Positions 6,866-11,434 of a stretch of DNA of 11,434 bases are shown here, one piece after another. The notes beneath the pieces are model-generated. The model was not told the origin of the DNA, made no database searches, and was given only the letters and a program-made list of their open reading frames with translations. Position 1 is the first letter of the stretch; the number at the start of each line of letters is the position of its first letter. The translations under genes and the position numbers were made by a program. Where the stretch lies: positions 1-11,434 of the forward strand of contig DDYY01000021.1 in assembly GCA_002346225.1 (NCBI GenBank). The letters run 5' to 3'. The DNA comes from Bacteroidetes bacterium UBA3022 (GTDB lineage Bacteria > Bacteroidota > Bacteroidia > Chitinophagales > BACL12).

Positions 6866-6949
6866 GTGAGCAGTACCTTCACTTCGTGAAGGATGAGTAC
6901 CTCTGCTGCGCAGAGGATGAGTACCCCCTGCGGGGGATGAGTGATGAGT
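6862..6949 (+). repeat. ATGAGTA-heptamer/hairpin array, tract C (three hairpins)
   Basis: Heptamers ATGAGTG and AGCAGTA (6862-6875) lead into hairpin 1, CCTTCAC-TTC-GTGAAGG (6876-6892). ATGAGTA (6893-6899) precedes hairpin 2, CCTCTGC-TGC-GCAGAGG (6900-6916). ATGAGTA (6917-6923) precedes hairpin 3, CCCCC-TGC-GGGGG (6924-6936). ATGAGTG and ATGAGT (6937-6949) close the array. All stems are perfect with 3-base loops, start CC and end GG, yet have different sequences, so pairing rather than sequence is conserved. The fumC stop lies in the first heptamer. Confidence 0.9.
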
Positions 6950-7016
6950 CCCGTATAGCGGCTACTGGCTTGCTGCGCTGCGCCGTATCCGTAGCACGGG
7001 ATTGGTTGTCGCCAAT
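6950..7016. repeat. Imperfect palindrome and small hairpin between tract C and the RAYT end
   Basis: CCCGT (6950-6954) and ACGGG (6996-7000) close a 51-base imperfect palindrome in which further short blocks (CGG, TAC, GGC) also pair. It directly follows the last heptamer, so it may be a larger, decayed module of the array. ATTGG (7001-7005) then pairs with CCAAT (7012-7016) over a TTGTCG loop. Confidence 0.5.
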
Positions 7017-7026
7017 GGAAGTAGCA

Positions 7027-7068
7027 GTTTCAGTCCCAGCCAAGTCACTGCTCTTTGCAGGACTTGGC
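7027..7068 (+). repeat. Left REP-like hairpin of the RAYT unit
   Basis: GCCAAGTC (7039-7046) pairs with GACTTGGC (7061-7068). Inside, CTGC (7048-7051) pairs with GCAG (7057-7060), giving a long stem with one bulged A and a TCTTT loop. It is preceded by GTTTCAGTCCCA, the conserved 5' foot shared with the right copy. It lies 12 bases past the RAYT stop. No T-tract follows in the transcription direction of RAYT. Confidence 0.85.
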
Positions 7069-7080
7069 GCAGTGAAAATA

Positions 7081-7662
7081 TTATTTTGCAATGGGTACAT
7101 CATAATATTCCAGGTAATGTGTTACCAAATACCTACCTTGTATGCCTGTAATATAAAACTGGGCGGAAGAATGCAGATAATCTTCAGGCATTTCTGCGAG
7201 TTTCCATTTGTCATGTACAGGATTAAGATGCATGTAATTCAGTTTTTGCTGAATAAATTCTGAGGAATAACATTCCTTACAGTCAAAAGAATCCTGAAAT
7301 ACTTTGTGCTTTACATTGTTTTTCTTTGCTGAAATAGTAACTCCTTTTTGTAATACTTCAAGAATATCATTTCTGTTTTGTTTCTTAAGGAGAGTAACGA
7401 TCTGATATGCCATAAATCGTTTCCCTTCCCCGATCACTTTGTCTATAGTTAGGGCGCCTTCAGGCAAATAGATGAGCAAATGTATGTGATTTGGCATGAT
7501 TGCATAACCCAATATTTTATTGTTGTTTTTGGTAAGAAAATCAAACCATTTATATAAGCGGTCATAAAAATTTGTTATTTCAAACAAATGCAGCCAATTG
7601 TAATTTGTAAAAGTGCAGAAATAAGTTGTTCCTGTTTGCGCATGTTTTACCTTAACACTCAT
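7081..7662 (-). CDS. REP-associated tyrosine transposase (RAYT, Y1/HUH family)
   Basis: A 193-residue protein of the IS200-like Y1 transposase family in its REP-associated (RAYT/TnpA-REP) branch. These single-strand DNA nucleases cut near hairpins. The HUH motif is seen as MPNHIHLLIY (His59, His61), which binds the metal. The RAYT-typical motif YMHLNPV begins at Tyr143, the probable nucleophile, with the preceding helix EFIQQKLN. The N-terminal part (TYFCTFTNYNWLHLF) matches the family's opening strand. The length is normal, the frame is intact and both motifs are complete, so the protein may be active. The ATG at 7662 gives MSVKVKHAQTG. The gene lies on the opposite strand to its neighbours, is more AT-rich than they are, and is bracketed by inverted hairpins. 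No promoter box is evident. Confidence 0.92.
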   Translation of the reverse strand: MSVKVKHAQTGTTYFCTFTNYNWLHLFEITNFYDRLYKWFDFLTKNNNKILGYAIMPNHIHLLIYLPEGALTIDKVIGEGKRFMAYQIVTLLKKQNRNDILEVLQKGVTISAKKNNVKHKVFQDSFDCKECYSSEFIQQKLNYMHLNPVHDKWKLAEMPEDYLHSSAQFYITGIQGRYLVTHYLEYYDVPIAK

Positions 7663-7694
7663 GATTCAAAATGAAGTATTCTGCATTGCATTAC

Positions 7695-7732
7695 GCCGAG
7701 TCCTTTTCAAGTGACTCGGCTGGGACGGAAAC
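7695..7732 (-). repeat. Right REP-like hairpin of the RAYT unit
   Basis: GCCGAGTC (7695-7702) pairs perfectly with GACTCGGC (7713-7720) over a 10-base loop. Reading on the minus strand, the foot GTTTCCGTCCCA precedes the stem, as at the left end. Compared with the left copy, the A-T pair in the stem has become G-C on both arms, a compensated change. The loop is not conserved. It lies 32 bases upstream of the RAYT start codon. Confidence 0.85.
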
Positions 7733-8122
7733 ATTCCCCCAGCAAAACAATAGCAGCAGAATAAAGCTTTTCATAATAAGGCTTGTAATTGAATTAAATT
7801 TAATCCATTTGCATTAAATATCAAAATAAAAATCAAGCGTTTTTTATTCTTTAAATAACTAGTAATGGGGTGATTGTGAAGCTACCGGGACTTATAACTA
7901 CACCGCTCCTTATTAAAGGACTCCGGAGGAGGGCAGAAAATGCCATGGGGAATTCTTTTTAAATCTCACTAGCGTAAAACGGTTGGTGAGGACACCAACC
8001 GTGGACAAATAACGCATAAACAAAAACTATAAAGTTCTGATACTACGATAAGCACGTCTGCGTTTAAGGCGCTATGGAATGATAGCTACCCCACCTATTG
8101 TATCACTTATCAAATCCAAACA
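7733..8122. other. AT-rich intergenic stretch before the beta-barrel gene
   Basis: Together with the right RAYT hairpin this makes about 460 bases without a gene. Bases 7733-7860 are very AT-rich and include a perfect ATTAAATTTAAT palindrome (7793-7804). Bases 7861-7978 contain only small inverted repeats such as GGCA-GAAAA-TGCC. A strong hairpin at 7979-8002 is listed separately. I see no tRNA, no open reading frame with family features and no clear TAnnTTTG box for the following gene. Confidence 0.5.
7979..8002. repeat. Perfect 10-bp hairpin, possible dispersed repeat
   Basis: ACGGTTGGTG (7979-7988) pairs perfectly with CACCAACCGT (7993-8002) across an AGGA loop. A further GCGT (7972-7975) and ACGC (8012-8015) could close an outer stem. 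No T-tract follows on the plus strand. On the minus strand the sequence past the stem is TTTTACGCTA, too short a T-run for a confident terminator. It may be an intergenic palindromic repeat. Confidence 0.6.
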
Positions 8123-8800
8123 ATGAGAACCACGCTCTTTTGCACCTTGCTACTGCTGTCGGGTAGTCTGTTCAGCCAACAAAATCAATTCACTTTTCAA
8201 TTAGAAGCAGATGCGAATGCATCCATGCTGTCCGGAAATTCCCTCATTTCCAATGTCGCGGCACACGGTGCGCACGCAGGTATTACCCTGCAACATATTT
8301 TCAACGAACAATGGCACTTAGGAACAGGTCTTCATTACCAGTATTTCACCTCCAGAAGCGGCGATATCACTTTTACCGACCAGAACGGAACGGACCTTGG
8401 TGTCAGCCAGATGCAGGGTACTATACACTACCTGCAGGTTCCTTTGCTGCTGGAATACGCATTCAAAAAATTTGACCGTCTGAATGTGTATGCCGGGGTG
8501 TATGGAGGATTAAACGTAGCAGATGACTATGACGTTCGCGATAACCTGGATATACCTCGCACCGATGAAGTGGAAGGCAGATATTTCAATCGCCATGATG
8601 CCGGCTTGCTGGCAGGTGTAACGTATGATATCTGTCGGGGAGAACAATGGACATGGGCCGGACAACTCCGCTACCAGCATGGCTTGATGGATGTGACCCA
8701 GGAATTTGACAACCCCGACCCGTTTCAGAATCAGGTCCGCTCAGTCGGTCTGGGCATAGTGCTCAAAAGAAGCAACACTCCACAGGTAGGTTTGCCCTAA
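8123..8800 (+). CDS. Secreted outer-membrane beta-barrel protein (PorT-like)
   Basis: A 225-residue protein with an N-terminal signal peptide (MRTTLFCTLLLLSGSLFSQ, cleavage probably near residues 18-20), as in many Bacteroidota envelope proteins. The mature part alternates short amphipathic strands rich in Tyr, Gly and aromatic residues, such as WHLGTGLHYQYF, LQVPLLLEYAFK, LNVYAGVYGGLNV and WAGQLRYQHGL. It ends in a strand VRSVGLGIVLKR followed by a short tail. This fits the eight-stranded outer-membrane barrel families annotated as OMP_b-brl or PorT-like. No ligand or function can be assigned. It stands alone, about 180 bases before carA and separated from it by a hairpin, so it is probably its own transcript. 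Confidence 0.8.
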   Translation: MRTTLFCTLLLLSGSLFSQQNQFTFQLEADANASMLSGNSLISNVAAHGAHAGITLQHIFNEQWHLGTGLHYQYFTSRSGDITFTDQNGTDLGVSQMQGTIHYLQVPLLLEYAFKKFDRLNVYAGVYGGLNVADDYDVRDNLDIPRTDEVEGRYFNRHDAGLLAGVTYDICRGEQWTWAGQLRYQHGLMDVTQEFDNPDPFQNQVRSVGLGIVLKRSNTPQVGLP

Positions 8801-8819
8801 ACAGCGATATGCTCATTGC

Positions 8820-8853
8820 CGTTTATGGTTGGGTATAAGCCCTTCCATAAACG
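8820..8853. other. Hairpin between the barrel gene and carA
   Basis: CGTTTATGG (8820-8828) pairs perfectly with CCATAAACG (8845-8853). Inside, GGG (8831-8833) pairs with CCC (8840-8842). No T-run follows in either direction. It lies 19 bases after the barrel-gene stop and could end or stabilise that mRNA. Confidence 0.5.
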
Positions 8854-8961
8854 TCAATGGACATGCGCCTTTGACAGGAGCCACATTCCATCCGTCACCT
8901 GTAATTGTGCATTCTTCGTGCATAATCCCTGTCCGCATTTCCTCCTCCGGCCGCCAGGCTT

Positions 8962-8969
8962 TATCTTTA
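8962..8969 (+). promoter_or_regulatory. Near-consensus -7 box before carA
   Basis: TATCTTTA matches TAnnTTTG in seven of eight positions and resembles the sucD box TATCTTTG. A TTTC at 8938-8941 lies about 20 bases upstream as a weak -33. If used, transcription would begin only a few bases before the carA ATG at 8979. Confidence 0.4.
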
Positions 8970-8978
8970 CAGCCCGAA

Positions 8979-10100
8979 ATGGAGAATATAGAAAAGGTTC
9001 CGGCTGTTCTACTTTTAGAAGACGGAACTGTTTACCACGGCTACAGCGCCGCCAAAGTAGGCACCACCACAGGTGAGATCTGCTTCAACACCGGAATGAC
9101 CGGCTACCAGGAAATTTTTACTGACCCTTCTTACTATGGTCAGATTCTGCTCATGACCAATGCGCATATCGGGAACTATGGTGCCTTCAGCGAGGAAGTA
9201 GAAAGCAAGGATATCAAGATTTCCGGCCTGGTGGTGAAAAATTATACGGTGCAGTACAGCCGTCGGATGACAGAACAATCTATCCAGGACTACCTGCTCG
9301 ATGAAAATCTGGTAGGTATCTATGGTGTGGATACCAGAGCTATTGTCCGCCATATCCGCGATAAAGGCGCCATGAATGCCATCATTTCCAGTGAAATTAC
9401 CGATCTGGATACGCTGAAAGAACAACTGGCTGCAGTCCCTTCCATGAGCGGACTGGAACTCGCCAGCAAGGTCAGCACCAAAGAACCTTATTTTGTGGGA
9501 GATCCGGACGCTCCTCATAAGGTTATCGTATACGATTTCGGTGTGAAGCGCAGTATACTTCAGAATCTGACAGCAAGAGGTTGCTACCTGAAAGTGCTTC
9601 CGGCAGAAACACCTTTTGAAGAGGCCGTCAGCTGGAATCCGGATGGGTTCTTTATCTCTAACGGTCCCGGTGATCCGGCGGCCATGGATTACGCTGTAGA
9701 AACGGTAAAGAAGATCCTTGAAGGCGATTTTCCCTTGTTCGGTATTTGCCTGGGCCACCAGTTGCTGGCAAGGGCCAATGGCATTGACACCTACAAAATG
9801 CACAACGGACATCGAGGTGCCAACCATCCGGTGAAAAACCTGATGACCGGTAAAAGTGAAATCACCACCCAGAACCACGGCTTTGGTGTCAATCCGGATG
9901 ATATCCGCAACTCTCCCAATACCATCATCACCCATGTGAATCTGAATGACGATACCATTGAAGGTATCCGACTGAAAGACAAGCCGGCTTTTAGTGTGCA
10001 ATACCATCCTGAAGCTAGTCCCGGACCGCATGATGCCCGCTACCTTTTCGATGAGTTTGTCGGCATGTTGAATGTGGGCGTCGCTGATAATGCATCTTGA
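8979..10100 (+). CDS. carA: Carbamoyl-phosphate synthase, small (glutaminase) chain
   Basis: A 373-residue CarA, the usual length. It hydrolyses glutamine and passes ammonia to CarB to make carbamoyl phosphate for pyrimidines and arginine. The N-terminal CPSase small-chain domain shows LLLEDGTVYHGY, FNTGMTGYQEIFTDPSYYGQ and GVDTRAIVRHIRDKGAM. The C-terminal class I glutaminase domain has SNGPGDP, the nucleophile elbow GICLGHQ with Cys257, and YHPEASPGPHD with His343 and Glu345. All catalytic residues are present. I chose the ATG at 8979 because it gives the family N-terminus. The same frame is open for 50 codons upstream to 8829, but that segment covers the intergenic hairpin and the putative promoter. 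carB is not in the window. eno follows after 29 bases, probably on one transcript. Confidence 0.95.
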   Translation: MENIEKVPAVLLLEDGTVYHGYSAAKVGTTTGEICFNTGMTGYQEIFTDPSYYGQILLMTNAHIGNYGAFSEEVESKDIKISGLVVKNYTVQYSRRMTEQSIQDYLLDENLVGIYGVDTRAIVRHIRDKGAMNAIISSEITDLDTLKEQLAAVPSMSGLELASKVSTKEPYFVGDPDAPHKVIVYDFGVKRSILQNLTARGCYLKVLPAETPFEEAVSWNPDGFFISNGPGDPAAMDYAVETVKKILEGDFPLFGICLGHQLLARANGIDTYKMHNGHRGANHPVKNLMTGKSEITTQNHGFGVNPDDIRNSPNTIITHVNLNDDTIEGIRLKDKPAFSVQYHPEASPGPHDARYLFDEFVGMLNVGVADNAS

Positions 10101-10129
10101 TACATACAATAATTGAAACCTAACAGACT

Positions 10130-11413
10130 ATGAGTAACATAATTGATATTAATGCCCGGCAGATATTAGACTCCAGGGGCAATCCCACTGTGGAAGTGGA
10201 TGTAATTACAGAATTTGGTGGAGCAGGCAGAGCCGCCGTTCCCTCCGGTGCTTCTACCGGTACGCATGAAGCAGTAGAGCTCCGCGATAGCGAAGCAGGC
10301 CGCTGGATGGGCAAAGGCGTTGAGCAGGCTGTACAGAATGTACACAATATCCTTGCTCCCGAACTCATGGGAGTAGACGTTACAGATCAGAACTATATTG
10401 ATGATCTGATGCTGGAAGTGGATGGCACTGAGAATAAGGCCCGCGTGGGTGCTAATGCCATTCTCGCGGTATCGATGGCTTGTGCCAAAGCTGCTGCCAA
10501 TGAGCTGGGACTTCCCCTGTACCGTTACATCGGCGGGACCAACGCCAATACCCTGCCTGTGCCATTGATGAATATCCTCAATGGCGGTGCGCATGCCGAC
10601 AATAAAATTGATTTTCAGGAATTCATGATTGTTCCCGTGGGCGGTGGTTCGTTCTCAGAGTCCCTTCGGGCGGGTGTGGAAGTATTCCATCACCTGAAAA
10701 ATATCCTGAAGAAGAAAGGCTACTCTACCAATGTAGGAGATGAAGGTGGTTATGCTCCCGACATTCAAAGCAATGAAGAAGCCATAGAAACGGTATTGGC
10801 CGCTATTGAATCGGCAGGCTACCGTCCGGGTGAAGACATCTTTATCGCCATGGATGCGGCTACTTCCGAATTCTACAACGCAGAAACGGGCTTGTACACC
10901 TTCAAAAAGTCATCGGGTAAGCAAATGACTTCAGATGAAATGATACAGTACTGGGCCGACTGGTGTAACCGCTACCCTATTGTTTCCATTGAAGACGGAC
11001 TGGATGAGGATGACTGGACTGGCTGGAAAAAATTAACCGATACCCTGGGCAAGAAGGTACAACTGGTGGGTGATGATCTTTTCGTTACCAATGTTACCCG
11101 TCTCAGCAAGGGCATTCAGGAAGGAGTTGGCAACAGCATTCTGGTAAAGGTGAATCAGATTGGTACGCTCACCGAAACCATCAATGCAGTTAATATGGCG
11201 CATCGTGCCGGCTATACCAGCGTGATGAGCCACCGTTCGGGTGAAACGGAAGATACCACGATTGCGGATTTGGCAGTAGCATTGAATTGCGGACAAATCA
11301 AGACAGGTTCTGCCTCCCGCAGCGACCGGATAGCCAAATACAATCAGCTGCTGCGCATTGAAGAGGAACTGGGTAGTTCGGCTGTATGGCCGGGCAATGT
11401 GTTTGTCCGCTAG
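10130..11413 (+). CDS. eno: Enolase
   Basis: A 427-residue enolase (2-phosphoglycerate dehydratase) of glycolysis and gluconeogenesis, full length. Visible motifs are ARQILDSRGNPTVEV near the N-terminus, the mobile loop PSGASTGTHEAVELRD (about 39-53), NGGAHADNKID with His155, and the catalytic acid region NVGDEGGYAP with Glu205. Metal ligands are Asp242 (AMDAATSEF), Glu288 (SIEDGL) and Asp315 (VGDDLF). The catalytic base is Lys340 (LVKVNQIGT), the signature is MSHRSGETEDTTIADL with His368, and Lys391 is in GQIKTGS. Nothing is missing. It begins 29 bases after carA without a clear promoter of its own, so co-transcription is likely. A carA-eno pair is, to my knowledge, common in Bacteroidota. 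Confidence 0.97.
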   Translation: MSNIIDINARQILDSRGNPTVEVDVITEFGGAGRAAVPSGASTGTHEAVELRDSEAGRWMGKGVEQAVQNVHNILAPELMGVDVTDQNYIDDLMLEVDGTENKARVGANAILAVSMACAKAAANELGLPLYRYIGGTNANTLPVPLMNILNGGAHADNKIDFQEFMIVPVGGGSFSESLRAGVEVFHHLKNILKKKGYSTNVGDEGGYAPDIQSNEEAIETVLAAIESAGYRPGEDIFIAMDAATSEFYNAETGLYTFKKSSGKQMTSDEMIQYWADWCNRYPIVSIEDGLDEDDWTGWKKLTDTLGKKVQLVGDDLFVTNVTRLSKGIQEGVGNSILVKVNQIGTLTETINAVNMAHRAGYTSVMSHRSGETEDTTIADLAVALNCGQIKTGSASRSDRIAKYNQLLRIEEELGSSAVWPGNVFVR

Positions 11414-11414
11414 G

Positions 11415-11434
11415 ATGTCCACTTCTCCCATGAG
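11415..11434 (+). CDS. Possible start of the next gene (six codons visible)
   Basis: An ATG one base after the eno stop opens a frame reading M-S-T-S-P-M to the window end. In related genomes a small FtsB/DivIC-type division protein often follows eno, but nothing in six codons can show this. Confidence 0.25.

Larger units (their letters stand above)
7027..7732 (-). mobile_element. REPtron-like unit: RAYT gene flanked by inverted REP-like hairpins
   Basis: The 706-base unit holds one transposase gene between two inverted hairpins. The arms 7027-7049 and 7710-7732 are inverted copies with 21 of 23 bases the same (consensus GTTTCNGTCCCAGCC then RAGTCACT). The layout matches known RAYT genes flanked by REP sequences in inverse orientation in Proteobacteria. 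No target duplication is evident, and RAYTs are generally thought to be domesticated rather than freely moving, so autonomous mobility is not claimed. Confidence 0.75.

Noticed and set aside
6862..6949. CRISPR-like array
   Set aside because: The repeated part is only 7 bases and the intervening parts are perfect palindromes of 13-17 bases, not unique spacers. No cas genes are present.
6832..7263. Open frame of 143 codons on the plus strand over the repeat array and the end of the RAYT gene
   Set aside because: It starts within fumC in another frame, is made largely of repeat-derived sequence and antisense RAYT, and shows no family features.
8829..8978. Fifty-codon N-terminal extension of carA
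   Set aside because: It is not like any CarA N-terminus, runs through the hairpin at 8820-8853 and a likely promoter, and the ATG at 8979 gives the normal protein.
9015..10109. Long minus-strand open frame opposite carA (364 codons)
   Set aside because: It is an antisense shadow of an intact, clearly recognised carA and has no protein features. The same applies to the long frames opposite rny, sucD and fumC.
10130..10135. ATGAGT at the start of eno, sucD and the RAYT gene as part of the repeat family
   Set aside because: Met-Ser is a common protein start. These sites have no adjacent heptamers or hairpins of the repeat design.

Overview
The window looks like a chromosomal piece from a Bacteroidota genome, probably near the Chitinophagales. 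Three things support this. Promoter -7 boxes match the Bacteroidota TAnnTTTG consensus (upstream of zapA, sucD and fumC, with a near match before carA). Leaders are A-rich or short, without clear Shine-Dalgarno sequences. The gene content also fits: the pheT / coiled-coil / zapA / rny order, a PorT-type outer-membrane barrel, and a carA-eno pair. The genus-level call is inference.

Layout: bases 2-2985 carry the 3' end of pheT, a small coiled-coil gene overlapping its stop, zapA (with its own promoter) and rny, closed by a good intrinsic terminator at 3005-3032. A TfoX N-domain gene (3115-3459) and a folded intergenic stretch (3490-3620) follow. Two unlinked-function TCA-cycle genes, sucD (3705-4574) and fumC (5468-6865), are separated by about 890 bases holding a four-helix-bundle (S23/IVS-type) gene. 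A REP-associated tyrosine transposase (RAYT) gene lies on the minus strand at 7081-7662. Beyond about 460 bases without a gene come a secreted beta-barrel protein (8123-8800), then carA (8979-10100) and eno (10130-11413), which probably form one transcript.

The most unusual part is 4571-7732, which holds two palindromic repeat systems. The first is a modular repeat: heptamers of consensus ATGAGTA alternate with perfect short hairpins that begin CC, end GG and have 3-base loops. It occurs right after sucD, in reverse orientation just before fumC, and as a three-hairpin array right after fumC. Hairpin sequences differ between modules but pairing is kept, and the stop codons of both sucD and fumC lie inside the heptamer. 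The second is the RAYT gene with an inverted pair of near-identical REP-like hairpins at its two ends (arms at 7027-7049 and 7710-7732, 21 of 23 bases identical), where one stem difference is compensated on the opposite arm. This is the layout of a REPtron. Whether the RAYT also acts on the ATGAGTA hairpins cannot be decided from this window.

The housekeeping genes serve translation (pheT), division (zapA), mRNA decay (rny), central carbon metabolism (sucD, fumC, eno) and pyrimidine/arginine precursor supply (carA). All appear intact apart from pheT, which is cut by the window edge.
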